Below, in pieces: positions 38,058 through 48,800 of a DNA stretch of 64,000 bases. Under the pieces are notes generated by a model. It made no database searches. It had not been told where the DNA came from and worked only from the letters and a program-made list of their open reading frames with translations. A program made the position numbers and the translations under genes. Positions within the stretch are counted from its first letter, which is position 1; each line of letters opens with the position of its first letter. Origin of the DNA: Salipiger mangrovisoli (lineage in GTDB: Bacteria; Pseudomonadota; Alphaproteobacteria; Rhodobacterales; Rhodobacteraceae); NCBI RefSeq assembly GCF_015223355.1, contig NZ_JADFFK010000002.1, positions 62,001 through 126,000 of the forward strand, given 5' to 3'.

Positions 38058-38735
38058 TCAGAGCTTGTCGTCGTAATCCGAGACCAGCAGGTGCCGCGGT
38101 GCCTCGTCTTCCTCGATCTCCGAGAAGCGCCCCAGAGGCTCGGCGAAGATATTGTCCGTCAGATCGTCGTTCACCGTCGAGACCTCGCCGATCAGCACGT
38201 CGCTGCCCTCGCCCCAGAAGGCGTGCCAGGTGGTCGGGAAGAGCGTCACCGACTCGCCCGGATCGAGCTTCAGGTGCCCGCCGGCGGGCAGGCTGCGCTC
38301 GATGCCGTCACAGAGCACGGTGACCTCGGCGTCGCGGTCGATCTCGCCCTCGGGCGTGGCGGTGAAGAGCTCCAGCACCAGCGTGCCGCCGCCGCGGTTG
38401 ATGATGTCCTCGACCTTGAGATCGTGCCGGTGCATCGGGCTGAGCTGGTCCCTGCGCGAGATCATGATCTTCTCGGCGTAGAGCATGGCGCTGCGCTGGC
38501 CGAGATCGGCGTTGAGCCCGTTGCGGGTGGTGAAGAGGAACAGCCCCAGCTCGTCGAATTTCCCGCCGCCGTAGTCGGTCACGTCCCAGCCCATGCGGCG
38601 GCGCTTGATCTCGCCATGCTCGGATTTCCTCAGCCCCTCGGGGGTGAGATAGGCGAAGGGCGGCAGCGTGTAGCCATGGCTGCGGATGAACGCCTCGCTG
38701 GCGCGCAGGATCTCATTGACGTGGGAACGTTTCAT
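38058..38735 (-). CDS. D-lyxose/D-mannose isomerase-family cupin protein
   Basis: This 225-residue protein matches the D-lyxose ketol-isomerase family, a cupin: metal ligands are likely in MHRHDLKVEDI and TTWHAFWGE, and HGYTLPPFAY, DVTDYGGGKFDELGLFLFT are typical. It could interconvert lyxose and xylulose. ATG 38735 has a GGAGGA site; a longer frame in this strand reads through the GC-rich tandem repeat and is artefactual. No pentose genes are adjacent. Confidence 0.85.
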   Translation of the reverse strand: MKRSHVNEILRASEAFIRSHGYTLPPFAYLTPEGLRKSEHGEIKRRRMGWDVTDYGGGKFDELGLFLFTTRNGLNADLGQRSAMLYAEKIMISRRDQLSPMHRHDLKVEDIINRGGGTLVLELFTATPEGEIDRDAEVTVLCDGIERSLPAGGHLKLDPGESVTLFPTTWHAFWGEGSDVLIGEVSTVNDDLTDNIFAEPLGRFSEIEEDEAPRHLLVSDYDDKL

Positions 38736-38804
38736 CGCGGGTCTCCTCCAGAAGATGTTGGCGCGAACATAGCCGGAGGATGCGAGGGGTGGTAGAGGCC
38801 GAAC

Positions 38805-38837
38805 GCCTCCGGCGGGCGTATTTGGAAAGAGAAGAAG
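38805..38837 (+). repeat. Dispersed intergenic repeat, copy 2 (forward half)
   Basis: GCCTCCGGCGGGCGTATTTG followed by GAAAGAGAAGAAG is a copy of the dispersed element. It faces an inverted copy 18 bases on. Confidence 0.6.
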
Positions 38838-38854
38838 CCGCGGGCGTGCCTTCA

Positions 38855-38882
38855 TTCTTCTCTTTGAAAATACGCCGGGGGG
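38855..38882 (-). repeat. Dispersed intergenic repeat, copy 2 (inverted half)
   Basis: TTCTTCTCTTT-GAAAATACGCCGG is the reverse complement of the forward half at 38805-38837, so the pair can fold as a long hairpin. Confidence 0.6.
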
Positions 38883-38976
38883 TGTGGGGGGCTGGCCCCC
38901 CACGGGAAAGCGCGGTGTGGGGGGCTGGCCCCCCACGGGAAAGCGCGGTGCGGGGGGCTGGCCCCCGCACCCGGGG
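38882..38976. repeat. GC-rich tandem repeat, 33-bp unit, about 2.9 copies
   Basis: Two exact 33-base units start at 38882 and 38915, each with the palindromic GGGGGGCTGGCCCCCC and ending CACGGGAAAGCGCG. A third, diverged unit begins at 38948 with GTGCGGGGGGCTGGCCCCCGCAC. The block sits beside the stop of hslU and could end its transcript or give rise to hairpins. Confidence 0.85.
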
Positions 38977-38978
38977 TT

Positions 38979-40286
38979 TCAGAGCACGTAGCGGCTGAGG
39001 TCGGTCGAGCGGGTCAGCTCGCCGAGGTGCTTCTCGACGAAGGCTTCGTCGACGGTGATCGAGGTGCCGGGCTGGTCGGGCGCGGTGAAGCTCAGTTCCT
39101 CGAAGACCCGCTCCATCACCGTGTAGAGCCGCCGCGCGCCGATGTTCTCGACGCTCTCGTTGACCTCGGCGGCGATCTTCGCCAGCGCGTGGATGCCTTC
39201 CTCGGTGAAGCTGACGGTGACCTCCTCGGTGGCCATCAGCGCCGTGTACTGGCGGGTGAGGGCGTTGTCGGTCTCGGTCAGGATGCGCACGAAATCCGCT
39301 TCGGTCAGCGCCCGCAGGTTGACCCGGATCGGCAGGCGGCCCTGAAGCTCGGGCAGCAGGTCCGAGGGCTTGGCGATGTGGAAGGCGCCCGAGGCGATGA
39401 ACAGGATGTGGTCGGTCTTCACCGCGCCGTGCTTGGTGCTGACGGTGGTGCCCTCGATCAGCGGCAGCAGGTCGCGCTGCACGCCCTCACGCGACACGTC
39501 GCCGCCGCGGGCTTCCTGCCGCGCCGCGACCTTGTCGATCTCGTCGAGGAAGACGATGCCGTTCTGCTCCACCGCCTCGATGGCGGCGAGCTTGACCTGC
39601 TCGTCGTCGAGCAGTTTGTCGGCCTCTTCGCCGATCAGCACCTCGTAGCTTTCCGCCACGGTCATCTTCTTGCGCGTGGTGCGCCCGCCGAAGGCCTTGC
39701 CGAAGATGTCGCCGAGATTCATCATCCCCATGTTCTGGCCGGGCTGTCCGGGGATCTCCATCATCGGGAAGGGCGAGGCGCTCTCGGCCACGTCGAGCTC
39801 GATCACCGTGTCGTCGAGCTCGCCGCTCTTGAGCTTCTTGCGGAACATCTCGCGGGTTCCCTCGCGCGCATCCTCGCCGGCGATGGCGGAGACGACGCGC
39901 TCCTCGGCGTTCTTGTGCGCGGCGGCCTTCACGTCCTCGCGCATCCAGTCGCGGGTCTGGATGATCGAGGCGTCGACGAGATCGCGGATGATCTGCTCGA
40001 CGTCGCGGCCGACGTAGCCGACCTCGGTGAACTTGGTGGCCTCGACCTTGATGAAGGGCGCGCGGGCCAGCTTGGCGAGACGGCGCGAGATCTCGGTCTT
40101 GCCGACGCCGGTCGGGCCGATCATCAGGATGTTCTTGGGGTAGACCTCGTCGCGCAGGTCGGCGCTCAGCTGCTTGCGGCGCCAGCGGTTGCGCAGCGCC
40201 ACGGCCACGGCGCGCTTGGCGTCCTGCTGGCCGATGATGAAGCGGTCGAGTTCCGAGACGATCTCGCGGGGTGTCAGGTCAGTCAT
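38979..40286 (-). CDS. hslU: ATP-dependent protease ATPase subunit HslU
   Basis: HslU unfolds substrates and feeds them to HslV. The 435-residue AAA+ protein has Walker [16 protein letters not shown] near residue 60, [15 protein letters not shown], Walker [11 protein letters not shown] near residue 250, and the sensor region with [13 protein letters not shown] at about 390. The ATG at 40286 has an AAAGGA site. It follows hslV after 22 bases. Confidence 0.97.
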   Translation of the reverse strand: MTDLTPREIVSELDRFIIGQQDAKRAVAVALRNRWRRKQLSADLRDEVYPKNILMIGPTGVGKTEISRRLAKLARAPFIKVEATKFTEVGYVGRDVEQIIRDLVDASIIQTRDWMREDVKAAAHKNAEERVVSAIAGEDAREGTREMFRKKLKSGELDDTVIELDVAESASPFPMMEIPGQPGQNMGMMNLGDIFGKAFGGRTTRKKMTVAESYEVLIGEEADKLLDDEQVKLAAIEAVEQNGIVFLDEIDKVAARQEARGGDVSREGVQRDLLPLIEGTTVSTKHGAVKTDHILFIASGAFHIAKPSDLLPELQGRLPIRVNLRALTEADFVRILTETDNALTRQYTALMATEEVTVSFTEEGIHALAKIAAEVNESVENIGARRLYTVMERVFEELSFTAPDQPGTSITVDEAFVEKHLGELTRSTDLSRYVL

Positions 40287-40308
40287 GGTCGTCCTTTCAG
40301 GCTCTGTT

Positions 40309-40866
40309 TCAGGCCGAAATGGTCTCAACGGTCAGCTTGCCGTTGGTGTAGACGCAGATGTCGGAGGCGATGGCCATGGCATGGCGTGCGATCTTCTCGG
40401 CGTCGTCCTCGTAGGCGTAGAGCCCGCGTGCGGCGGCGAGGGCGAAGTTGCCGCCCGAGCCGATGGCGGCGATGTCATGCTCGGGCTCGAGCACGTCGCC
40501 GGCGCCGGTGATCACGTAGAGGTCCTTGCCGTCGGTGACGATCAGCATCGCCTCGAGCTTCTGCAGGTACTTGTCGGTGCGCCAGTCCTTGGCAAGATCG
40601 ACGCAGGCGCGCTGCAGCTGGCCGGGGGATTTCTCGAGCTTGCCCTCCAGCCGCTCGAGCAGGGTGAAGGCATCGGCGGTGGAGCCGGCGAAGCCGCAGA
40701 CCACCTCGTGACCGCCGGGGGCCAGCCGGCGCACCTTGCGCGCGGTGCCCTTGATGACGGTCTGGCCGAGGCTCACCTGCCCGTCACCCGCGACGACCAC
40801 CTTGCCGCCCTTGCGGACGCCGATGATCGTGGTGCCGTGCCAGCCCGGAAATTCCTGATCGGACAT
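40309..40866 (-). CDS. hslV: ATP-dependent protease peptidase subunit HslV
   Basis: The 185-residue proteasome-beta-like peptidase has its nucleophile threonine after a short propeptide, [23 protein letters not shown] replaces the family's usual T-T. Lys in RKGGK and the [15 protein letters not shown] segment are intact. It is the first gene of hslVU, preceded by a heat-shock-type promoter. Confidence 0.97.
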   Translation of the reverse strand: MSDQEFPGWHGTTIIGVRKGGKVVVAGDGQVSLGQTVIKGTARKVRRLAPGGHEVVCGFAGSTADAFTLLERLEGKLEKSPGQLQRACVDLAKDWRTDKYLQKLEAMLIVTDGKDLYVITGAGDVLEPEHDIAAIGSGGNFALAAARGLYAYEDDAEKIARHAMAIASDICVYTNGKLTVETISA

Positions 40867-40889
40867 TGTCTTTCCTTTCTTGCTGGGCG

Positions 40890-40922
40890 CCATATGGGGG
40901 CTGGGATGTCCCCTCGCAAGGC
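40890..40922 (-). promoter_or_regulatory. Heat-shock (RpoH)-type promoter of hslVU
   Basis: On the minus strand CCTTGCGA lies 13 bases upstream of CCCCCATATGG, close to the sigma-32 consensus CTTGAA-N13-CCCCATNT, and about 25 bases upstream of the hslV start. This fits the known heat-shock control of hslVU. Confidence 0.65.
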
Positions 40923-40960
40923 GCTGCCGTTGTGGGGGCAGATAGCGCAGGGATGGGCAA

Positions 40961-41938
40961 ATGGGAATGATCGCGGGGGATTTGGCACAGGCGGCTCTGG
41001 CGCATTGGCCGGTTCTTGCCCGCGGGCTGGGGCTTGATCCGGCGGCATGGACGGCCGCGCCGCTGGCCCGGCGCGAGGACGCGCGCGTGGCGCGGGTCGT
41101 GCTGCGCATGGACGGGCCGCAGGGGCGGCGGCTGGTGCTGAAACACGAGGCGCGGCCGGAAGAGCCGGAGAAGTTCGCCGCGGCCATGTCGGCGCATCTG
41201 GCGGTGCAGGAGGTCTATGCACGCGGCGTGCCAGAGGTGCTGGCCTTCGACGTGGCGCGGCGCGCCTGCGTGATGGCTTTTCTCGACGCGCGGCCGCTTT
41301 CTGTGCTGCTGGAAGGCGCACCGCTGGCCGATCAGGCGGCGCTGCTGCGGCGGGCCGGGGTCTGGATCGGCGGGTTCCACAGGGCGCTTCCGGGCGATCG
41401 TAGGGAGTTCCAGCCGAAGCACACCCTGCGGTTCCTGCGCTCGGTGATGGCGGAGGTTGCTTCCGGCAAGCGGCTTGTGGCGGAGCCGGAGCGCTTCCTT
41501 GCCTGCGCCGAGGTGCTCTGCGCGGATCAGGCCCGGTACGAAGGCCGCGAGACGCGCACCGCGCAGACCCATGGCGATCTGCACATGCGCAACCTCGTGC
41601 TGGGCGAGGCGGGCTGCTGGGGTCTCGATTTTGCCGGAGGCCGGGTGGTGCCCGTCGGGCATGACATCGCCCGGTTGCTTGCCGACTACGCCATCCTGCA
41701 CGCGCCGAAGCAGGCCATTCCCAAGGGGGAGGTGCTGCCGTCCGAGGTGCAGGATGCCTTCTTCGAGGGCTATGCGCTGGTGGGGGCACAGGATCCCTCG
41801 GTCCAGCTGCTGCTGCGCAACCGGGTGCTGGCGGAATGGTGGGGGCTGCCGGCGAAGGCCGAGGATCGGGGACCGGCACAGGCGCGGCGCTGGGCCGGGG
41901 TGCAGGCGCTGGCGGGGAGGGTGTTTCCCGGCGCCTGA
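40961..41938 (+). CDS. Aminoglycoside-phosphotransferase-like kinase
   Basis: The 325-residue protein has an APH-like fold: the catalytic loop [13 protein letters not shown] near residue 205 and the metal loop [11 protein letters not shown]. The N-terminal ATP site is weakly conserved. Substrate is unknown; sugars or small alcohols are phosphorylated by relatives. It diverges from hslV across 94 bases and is followed by intergenic repeat copy 3. A second related kinase, amgK, lies at 49.5 kb. Confidence 0.85.
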   Translation: MGMIAGDLAQAALAHWPVLARGLGLDPAAWTAAPLARREDARVARVVLRMDGPQGRRLVLKHEARPEEPEKFAAAMSAHLAVQEVYARGVPEVLAFDVARRACVMAFLDARPLSVLLEGAPLADQAALLRRAGVWIGGFHRALPGDRREFQPKHTLRFLRSVMAEVASGKRLVAEPERFLACAEVLCADQARYEGRETRTAQTHGDLHMRNLVLGEAGCWGLDFAGGRVVPVGHDIARLLADYAILHAPKQAIPKGEVLPSEVQDAFFEGYALVGAQDPSVQLLLRNRVLAEWWGLPAKAEDRGPAQARRWAGVQALAGRVFPGA

Positions 41939-41955
41939 GCGTCGCGCGGGTGGAG

Positions 41956-41990
41956 GCCTCCGGCGGGCGTATTTGAGGAACAATGAAAGG
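41956..41990 (+). repeat. Dispersed intergenic repeat, copy 3
   Basis: GCCTCCGGCGGGCGTATTTG plus AGGAACAATGAAAGG lies 17 bases after the kinase stop. It is nearly identical to copy 1, including the AACAATGAAAGG end. Confidence 0.65.
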
Positions 41991-42024
41991 CAGCGGGCGC
42001 GGTTGCGGCCGCAGCCTGCGCCAA

Positions 42025-42056
42025 GAAAAATGCGCCCCCGGTTGGGAGGCGCATTT
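42025..42056 (-). terminator. Intrinsic terminator of trxA
   Basis: On the minus strand AAATGCGCC pairs with GGCGCATTT (42056-42048 with 42036-42028) and is followed by a T run. Confidence 0.85.
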
Positions 42057-42080
42057 CGCGAAATCCTTGGGCCGGAACGC

Positions 42081-42401
42081 TCAGATCGACTCGCTGATCC
42101 AGCTGGCCAGCGAAGCCTTGGGGGCGGCACCGGCGCGGTTCGAGATCACCTGGCCGTCCTTGAAGATGAACAGCGCGGGGATGCCGCGCACGCCCATCAT
42201 GGCGGCGGTGTTCGGGTTCTGGTCAACGTCGACCTTGGCGATCTTGATCTTGCCTTCATACTCGGCGGCGAGCTCTTCGAGGGCCGGGCCGATCTGCTTG
42301 CAGGGGCCGCACCATTCGGCCCAGAAATCCACCACAACGGGGATGTCGGAGTTCTTCACTTCTTCGTCGAAGGTCGCGTCGGTGACGGGGACGGTGGCCA
42401 T
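42081..42401 (-). CDS. trxA: Thioredoxin
   Basis: This 106-residue thioredoxin has the canonical active site [14 protein letters not shown] near residue 30 and the cis-proline [12 protein letters not shown]. It reduces cytoplasmic disulfides with NADPH-dependent thioredoxin reductase. ATG 42401 has AGGAGACC upstream. It follows addA by 94 bases and ends at a strong terminator. Confidence 0.97.
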   Translation of the reverse strand: MATVPVTDATFDEEVKNSDIPVVVDFWAEWCGPCKQIGPALEELAAEYEGKIKIAKVDVDQNPNTAAMMGVRGIPALFIFKDGQVISNRAGAAPKASLASWISESI

Positions 42402-42495
42402 GGGAGGTCTCCTTGGCAGGGGTTTGGCAGCAGGGTGCACGGCAGTGGCGCACCCGGTGTTCGGGGGGCGAAGGTAGGCACGCCCCGAGGAGTCG

Positions 42496-45400
42496 TCAAG
42501 AAGTTGCGGTAGTCCTGTGCAGCGCCGCACATACCAGATCCTGTGGCAGCACCATCAAGGTCTGCGTCGCGGTCCAGATCAGCCCCGTTTCGATCTCGCG
42601 GCCGGGGAAGACCTGCTCCAGCGCGGCGGCATAGGCGCCCATCTGGCGCAGCAGGCCCTCGGGGACGTCCGCGGGGGAGGCCGGCACGGTGCGGTTCGAC
42701 TTGAAGTCGAGCGCGATGACCTTCTCGGGGGTGACCAGCAGCCGATCGATGACGCCATGAATGCGGCCCAGAGGCTCTATCCCGGCGGAAATCGGCACTT
42801 CGGCGAGGGCTTCGCCGGCAAAGACCGGGCCGAGCGCGGGGGCGGCAAGCACCGCCAGCGCCTCGGCGACGAGGGTCTCCGTCTCTTCGGGCAGATCCTC
42901 GGCCAGGGTCAGCACATGCGGAACGGCCCCGGCGCGCTCCTCTGCCGGGAGCGGCGCGAGATGTTCCAGAAGCAGGTGCAGCACCGTGCCGCGCAGCTTT
43001 GCCTCTTCCTCGTCCATCCCCTCGATCCCCGAGAGCGCCTTGGCGCCGCCGAGGTCCGAGGGCGACCGGCTTTCGGGCAGCGGCGCGGGGAGGGGCGCGG
43101 GGGTGAGCAGATGCGGCGGAAGATCGGGCAGCACCGGCGCGCTGGCTTCGACCTGCTCGAAGGGCAGGTGGGACCAGTCGGCCTGGCCAAGCCGCAGGCC
43201 CTCGCCCGAGCCCCATTTGCCGAACTCATAGCCGACCGTCTCGGCCCCGGCGCGCTCCATGCCCTTCTGCACCTGGTCGAACCAGGCACTGCCGTCCTTG
43301 CCGAGATTTCCGGCGGCGGCGACCACCAGCCATTTCTCGGCGCGGGTCAGGGCGACGTAGAGCAGCCGGTCGCGCTCGCGCTCGGCGGCGGCCTTGGCGC
43401 GTTCAAGCGCGTCGGACTGCACCTGTGGCTGCGACGCGGCGCTCGACTGCCAGACCATGCCCGCGGTGTCCCCTTCCCCGGCGGGCAGCAGGCGCTCGCG
43501 GATGGTCTTGGTCGGCTGGGCACAGTCGGGCAGGATCACGATCGGCGCTTCCAGGCCCTTGGAGCCGTGCACCGTCATGACCCGGATCCGCGCCCCGGCG
43601 CTGTCGGGGGCGCGCTTGATCTCCAGATCGTCGGACTGCATCCACTCGAGAAAGCCGGTGAGCGAGGGCACGGTGCTCTGCTCGTAGGCCAGCGCCTGCT
43701 GCAGCAGCGCGTTGATCCCGTCCTCGGCCTCTTCGCCGAGCCGCCCGAGCAGCTTCTGGCGGCCGCGATGGCGGGTCAGGATGCGCTCGATCAGGTCGTA
43801 GGGGCGCAGGAAGTCGGTGCGGTTCAGCAGGTCATCCATCACCTGCAGCACGGCCGGAAATTCCTCGCGCCGCTCGCGCAGGGCGACCCAGAGGTAGCTG
43901 CCGGGCTTGCGGGGATGCGCCAGATCGAAGAGCGCCTTCTCGGTCAGGCCGAAGAGCGGCGAGCGCAGCGCCGTGGCGAGCGAGAGGTCGTCCTCGGGCG
44001 TGGCGAGGAAGGCCAGCAGCGCGCCGATGTCCTTCACCGCCAGTTCCGACATGACCTTCAACCGGTCGGCCCCGGCGATGGGCAGGCCGCGCGCCTTGAT
44101 GGCGCGGATGATCTCGGTGAAAAGCGTGCCGCGCCGCCGTACGAGGATCAGGAAGTCACCGGCATGGGCGGGGCGGGCCTTGTACTCACCGCTAAAGCCG
44201 ATCTCGACGGGCAGCGGCTTGCCGATGGTCTCGGCGATGAAGAGGGCGATGCGGTTGGCCAGCCGCACGGTGTGGTGCTGCGCGCCGATGCGGTCGACGG
44301 GCTCGTACCACTCGGCGTCTTCCTCTTCCTCCTTGGCGGGCTCGATATGCGGCCAGAGATCGACCCGGCCCGGCATCTCGGATTTGAACGCCTTGTGTCT
44401 CTGTTCCGGGGAAAACCCCGACTCCTCGCGCCCCTCGAAGGTGGCATCCACCAGCTTCAGCACCGGCCCGGCGGAGCGGAAGGAGTATTCGAGCATCATC
44501 CGCGACAGCGGTGCATCGGTGCCCTGCAGGCGTTCGGCGAAATCGTCGCACATGCGGTCGAACTCGCGCGGGTCGGCGCCCTGGAAGGAGTAGATCGACT
44601 GCTTCTTGTCGCCGACGACGAAGATCGTCCGCCGTACGTCGCCGCGCGCACCCTCGCCCGAGGTGAACTCGCGCGCCAGACGCTCGATCACCTGCCATTG
44701 CACCGGGCTGGTGTCCTGCGCCTCGTCGACGAGGATGTGGTCGATGCCGCCGTCGAGCCGGTAGAGCACCCAGTCGGCGACCCGGTCATCGGCCAGAAGG
44801 TCACGGGCGCGCACCACCAGATCGTCGAAATCGAGCCAGCCGCGGCGCATCTTCTCGGCCTCGTAGGCGGGCAGGAAGACTTGCGCGAAGCGGTGCAGGG
44901 TGATCTCGCGCTTCACCGCCTCGACGGCGAGCCGCGCCTCGCGGGCGCTTTCGACCCGCTGCGCCAGCTGTTCGAGCCGGGGCGCGTCGGGGCCGAGGGC
45001 CTGCTTGCTGTCCTTGGTCGGCACGCGGCTGCTGATCGTGCCCTTCTGGGTGAGCAGCGCGTCTTCCAGCGCCAGCATCCCGGCCATGTCGGGCCCGGTG
45101 AAGCGCGCGAGCTTCGTCGCCGCGCCCTGGTCGGTGCTCTTGCCGGCCATCAGCACCGGGATCACCCGGGCGATGAGATCGCTCTCGCTGCCGAGGAACA
45201 CCTCGGCCAGAACCGCCTCCTCGTCCATGTCGCCGGGTAACCCGTAGAGCGCACGGATGTCCTCGGGCGCGCGGGGCGGCAGGAAGGCCGCCTTGCGCCC
45301 GCAGAGCTCCGCAAGAAGCGCCTCGGGCTGTTCGCCGAGGAAGGGGGCCATGGCCTCGACAAGCCAGGCATCGCGACCCTCTGCCATGCGTTCCAGCACC

Positions 45401-45873
45401 TCGGCGCGCAGCATCTCGGCGGAGCGGTCCTCCATCTCGGTGAACTGCGGCGAGACCCCGGCCTCCAGCGGAAAACGCCGCAATAGGCTCGCGCAGAAGG
45501 AGTGGATGGTCTGGATGCGCAGGCCGCCGGGGGTCTCGATGGCGCGGGCAAAGAGCGTGCGGGCCTGCCGCAGCCGCTCGGGCGGCAGTGCGCCGTCAAG
45601 GCCGAGCTGGCGCAGCTCGGCGATCAGATCGTCGTCGTCCCGCATCGCCCAGTCCCCGAGCCGCTTGAACAGGCGGTTCTGCATCTCGGTGGCTGCGGCC
45701 TTCGTGTAGGTCAGGCACAGGATGTGTTCGGGCAGCACCTCGTCGAGCAGCAGCCGCGCGACGCGGTCGGTGAGCACGCGGGTCTTGCCCGAACCCGCGT
45801 TGGCGGCGAGCCACGTGGAGGCATCGGGGCGGGCGGCTTCGACCTGCTTTTCGCTGGCCTCGTTGCGGCTCAT
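42496..45873 (-). CDS. addA: AddA helicase-nuclease subunit (double-strand break repair)
   Basis: AddAB resects double-strand breaks and replaces RecBCD in alphaproteobacteria. The 1125-residue AddA has a UvrD-like helicase, with Walker [16 protein letters not shown] near residue 28, DEAQDTSP and [15 protein letters not shown], and the C-terminal nuclease with [11 protein letters not shown]. The ATG (45871-45873) overlaps the addB stop by ATGA. It lies at the end of the tsaE-amgK-murU-addB-addA operon. Confidence 0.96.
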   Translation of the reverse strand: MSRNEASEKQVEAARPDASTWLAANAGSGKTRVLTDRVARLLLDEVLPEHILCLTYTKAAATEMQNRLFKRLGDWAMRDDDDLIAELRQLGLDGALPPERLRQARTLFARAIETPGGLRIQTIHSFCASLLRRFPLEAGVSPQFTEMEDRSAEMLRAEVLERMAEGRDAWLVEAMAPFLGEQPEALLAELCGRKAAFLPPRAPEDIRALYGLPGDMDEEAVLAEVFLGSESDLIARVIPVLMAGKSTDQGAATKLARFTGPDMAGMLALEDALLTQKGTISSRVPTKDSKQALGPDAPRLEQLAQRVESAREARLAVEAVKREITLHRFAQVFLPAYEAEKMRRGWLDFDDLVVRARDLLADDRVADWVLYRLDGGIDHILVDEAQDTSPVQWQVIERLAREFTSGEGARGDVRRTIFVVGDKKQSIYSFQGADPREFDRMCDDFAERLQGTDAPLSRMMLEYSFRSAGPVLKLVDATFEGREESGFSPEQRHKAFKSEMPGRVDLWPHIEPAKEEEEDAEWYEPVDRIGAQHHTVRLANRIALFIAETIGKPLPVEIGFSGEYKARPAHAGDFLILVRRRGTLFTEIIRAIKARGLPIAGADRLKVMSELAVKDIGALLAFLATPEDDLSLATALRSPLFGLTEKALFDLAHPRKPGSYLWVALRERREEFPAVLQVMDDLLNRTDFLRPYDLIERILTRHRGRQKLLGRLGEEAEDGINALLQQALAYEQSTVPSLTGFLEWMQSDDLEIKRAPDSAGARIRVMTVHGSKGLEAPIVILPDCAQPTKTIRERLLPAGEGDTAGMVWQSSAASQPQVQSDALERAKAAAERERDRLLYVALTRAEKWLVVAAAGNLGKDGSAWFDQVQKGMERAGAETVGYEFGKWGSGEGLRLGQADWSHLPFEQVEASAPVLPDLPPHLLTPAPLPAPLPESRSPSDLGGAKALSGIEGMDEEEAKLRGTVLHLLLEHLAPLPAEERAGAVPHVLTLAEDLPEETETLVAEALAVLAAPALGPVFAGEALAEVPISAGIEPLGRIHGVIDRLLVTPEKVIALDFKSNRTVPASPADVPEGLLRQMGAYAAALEQVFPGREIETGLIWTATQTLMVLPQDLVCAALHRTTATS

Positions 45874-48800
45874 TCCAGCATCTCCCGTTCGGCGGCGTCG
45901 ATCACGTCCCATTCGCCGAAGCGCGAGAGGTGATCGTAGTCGGAAAAATCGTTCTCGCTGAGCATCGCGGCGCGGGCGGTATAGCCGCGATCGGGCTCGA
46001 ACCAGCGGGTCATCAGGGTCTCGAACTGGCTCCAGACCTTGGCGGGGGGCACCTCGTCGAGCGGTGCCTCCACCTCGTTCGGATTGGTCGAGACAGAGAC
46101 GAAGACGGCGCGCGCGGCATGGCGCGGCTGCAGGTTCGGGAAGGCCCCGCGCTCGACCATCGCCGCTTCGAGCAGCAGCTGCTTGTCGAAGTTCTTCTGC
46201 TGCTTTGCGGTGGGGGCGGCGCCGGTCTTGTAGTCGTAAAGGTGCGCGTTGCCCTTTTCGTCGATGTCGATCCGGTCGGCGGTGCCCTTGAGGGTGAAGC
46301 CGAGAGCCGGGATGTCGCTGGAGCCACTGGTCTCGAAATGCGCCGGGCGGGCGATCTGCTGTCGCGCGGCCTCGGTGCGGGTGAACCACTCGGCGATGCG
46401 GGCGATGCGCGACTGCCAGACGTGGCGGGTCACCGGGAAGGGCAGGACCTCGGGGTCGCCGATCACCGTCGCGGCCTTGGCGCGCAGCGCCTCGGCTGTC
46501 AGAAGCCCCGGATCAGAGACTGTTTCGCGTACGAATTCCTCGAACACCTGGTGGATGAGGATGCCGCGCAGCAGGGCGTCGGGGGCGCGTTGCAGCGGGT
46601 TGAGCGGGCGCAGCCGCAGCACGCGCTTGGCGTAGATGGCGTAGGGGTCGCGGATCAGCGTCTTGATCTCGGTGACCGAGAGCTGCCTTGGCCGGGCCGC
46701 GACGGGGGGCACCGGCGAGGGGCGCGCGGCCGAGGGTGCCTTGATCGGGCTCTCGACCTGCCGCGCCAGCGCCAGCCAGTGACGGCCGCGCGCCTGCATG
46801 GCCTTCAGCGCCTCGGGGCCCTGTTTCGCGGGCAGGCCGTTCATCAGGTTCATCAGGCGGTTCACCCAGCGGGCGGGCACCGTCTCGGCGTCGTCGGATT
46901 TGAGCGCGCGGGTGAGCCAGACCTCGTCTGCGGCGACCGCCTGCTGGAAGTCATGCGCGGCGAGGCCGATGTTGCGCTCGGGCAGGCGCAGGCCGGCCTT
47001 GTGGCGCATCCGGCGGTTCAGCCACGGGTCTGCACCGGGAATTTCCGGCCAGCTGCCCTCGTTCAGCCCGCCGAGGATCAGCAGCTCGGCGCCCATGACG
47101 CGGGCCTCCAGCGTGCCCCAGATCAGGATATGCGGATGCGGCGCGTCGCGGTCGCGCACCTCGCCCTTGGCAAGGATCGCGCCGAAAAGATCGGCGTAGT
47201 CGCGCGCGTCGAGGTCGGTGCCATGGCTGGCCTCGCCCTCGAGCTCGGTCACCACCTGCCGCGCCTTGCGGCCCGCGCCTTCCTTCCAGAGCTCCGACTC
47301 GCCCATCTCGGGACCGGCGGCGATGGCCTCGGCCCGTTCCACGTGAATCATCAGCCAGTCGATGAGCGCGCGCGTGCCGTAGAGCGGCGGCTGACAGAAG
47401 GTCTCGGCGACCCAGTTCGCCCAGTCGGGGAAACCGGCGGCCGCGCCCCAGGCCTCGATCAGCTCGGGCTGCGGGAAGGGCCAGCTCTTCTTGCGGATAT
47501 GCAGTTCCAGCTCGCGGGTGGCGCGCAGGTGGTTGTTGCGCTCCGACCCGCTGTGGGTGAGCGGGTGCTTCAGCAGCGACAGCAGGCTCTCGGCGGTCAG
47601 CTCGCGCTGGAACAGCGCCGCCACCTGCCGCAGGAAGCGACCCGGCGGGGTCAGCTGCAGCGGGATGCCGGCGCTGTCGTCGGGCACGATGTCCCAGCGA
47701 TCAAGCGCCGCCGTCACCTGCCGCGTCAGCATCCGGTCGGGGGTGATCAGCGCCGCCGTGGTGCCGTCCTCGGCCGCCTGCCGCAGCCGCAGGGCGATGG
47801 CCATGGCCTCTTCGCGCTTGGAGTTGGCCTCGACCAGCGTCAGCTTTTCCGTGGCGTCGGTCAGCACGGGCAGGTGCACGCCTTCCGACCGCCATTGATC
47901 GGTGACCGGTGCCGGGCGCAGGGCGAGAGAGACGAGCCGGTTGCGCGCCGCGCTGGGCGGCGCCTGCTCGTGCCAATGCGGCACGCACGTGGGGTCGAGC
48001 GCGAGGTCGAAGAGCAGCTTGGCGAAGCGGAACTGCGGGTGATCCTCGGCAGAGAGCGCGTCGCTCAGACCGCCCCAGACCGGGCCGGGCGTGTCGAAGT
48101 CGAAGCCGGGCAGCACCACCGCGCCTTGCGGCAGACGCGAGACCGCGCACATCAGCTTGTAGGCGCCGCCGCGCGATCCGGTGGAGCCGGCGACGATGAT
48201 CGGATGGGTCGGCGGCGCGGCCTGCCAGCTCTTCAGCTTCTCGTCGAGAGCGTAGCGCTGGAAGGCGTTCCGATCCGGCGCTTCCTCGCCCTGCTCGAAA
48301 AACCGCTGCACGATGTTGAGAAAGCTGAGCGCGCGCTGCCAGTGGCCCGACTCGTCGCTGACGTCGAGCGCGGCGATCTGGTCGGGTGAGACGCCCTCGT
48401 CCTGCATCTCGTCCATCAGCGTGGCGAGGCTGTCGGCCAGATCGAAAAGCGCGGCGCGGGGGGCGAGGTCGGGCTGGGCGTCGAGCAGCTTCGACACCAA
48501 CCCGGTGAGTTCGAGCCTGCGGCGCAGCGGCGGCACCGGCGCGGGCAGGTCGCGCAGCGCGGCGGGATCGGCCATGTCGGTCAGCAGGCGGATGCGCGGC
48601 AGCAGCGTCGCGGGGCCGGAATCGAAGATCGCCTTGACCCGCCGCGCCATGCGGCTGGTGTTGAGGATCAGCTCGACCTTCGCCATCTCCTCGGGCGGGC
48701 GGCCCGCCATGCGCGCGCGCAGACCGGCGACCAGCGCGGCGGGGAAATCGACGCCGGGGGCGAGGCCGTAGACGCGGGGGGTGCCGGAGGGCTCAAACAT
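45870..48800 (-). CDS. addB: AddB helicase-nuclease subunit (alphaproteobacterial type)
   Basis: The 976-residue AddB has degenerate helicase motifs and a C-terminal RecB-type nuclease with LYDYKTGAAPTAKQQKNF; the inner motif ELLILGGLNEGSWPE marks the alphaproteobacterial family. It overlaps murU by eight bases and addA by four, which indicates translational coupling. The DNA at 47335-47350 carries a weak parS-like sequence. Confidence 0.95.
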   Translation of the reverse strand: MFEPSGTPRVYGLAPGVDFPAALVAGLRARMAGRPPEEMAKVELILNTSRMARRVKAIFDSGPATLLPRIRLLTDMADPAALRDLPAPVPPLRRRLELTGLVSKLLDAQPDLAPRAALFDLADSLATLMDEMQDEGVSPDQIAALDVSDESGHWQRALSFLNIVQRFFEQGEEAPDRNAFQRYALDEKLKSWQAAPPTHPIIVAGSTGSRGGAYKLMCAVSRLPQGAVVLPGFDFDTPGPVWGGLSDALSAEDHPQFRFAKLLFDLALDPTCVPHWHEQAPPSAARNRLVSLALRPAPVTDQWRSEGVHLPVLTDATEKLTLVEANSKREEAMAIALRLRQAAEDGTTAALITPDRMLTRQVTAALDRWDIVPDDSAGIPLQLTPPGRFLRQVAALFQRELTAESLLSLLKHPLTHSGSERNNHLRATRELELHIRKKSWPFPQPELIEAWGAAAGFPDWANWVAETFCQPPLYGTRALIDWLMIHVERAEAIAAGPEMGESELWKEGAGRKARQVVTELEGEASHGTDLDARDYADLFGAILAKGEVRDRDAPHPHILIWGTLEARVMGAELLILGGLNEGSWPEIPGADPWLNRRMRHKAGLRLPERNIGLAAHDFQQAVAADEVWLTRALKSDDAETVPARWVNRLMNLMNGLPAKQGPEALKAMQARGRHWLALARQVESPIKAPSAARPSPVPPVAARPRQLSVTEIKTLIRDPYAIYAKRVLRLRPLNPLQRAPDALLRGILIHQVFEEFVRETVSDPGLLTAEALRAKAATVIGDPEVLPFPVTRHVWQSRIARIAEWFTRTEAARQQIARPAHFETSGSSDIPALGFTLKGTADRIDIDEKGNAHLYDYKTGAAPTAKQQKNFDKQLLLEAAMVERGAFPNLQPRHAARAVFVSVSTNPNEVEAPLDEVPPAKVWSQFETLMTRWFEPDRGYTARAAMLSENDFSDYDHLSRFGEWDVIDAAEREMLE

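Noticed and set aside
38736-38936. N-terminal extension of the cupin gene through the GC-rich repeat
   Set aside because: The added residues (GGQPPTP repeats) are translations of the tandem repeat; the ATG at 38735 with GGAGGA starts the family-conserved region.
38882-38976. CRISPR-like array
   Set aside because: The units are contiguous tandem copies without unique spacers and there are no cas genes.
47335-47350. Fourth parS-like sequence in addB
   Set aside because: Matches 13 of 16 positions but with an altered core (CCACGTG), is isolated 42 kb from the others and lies inside a coding frame; likely chance.
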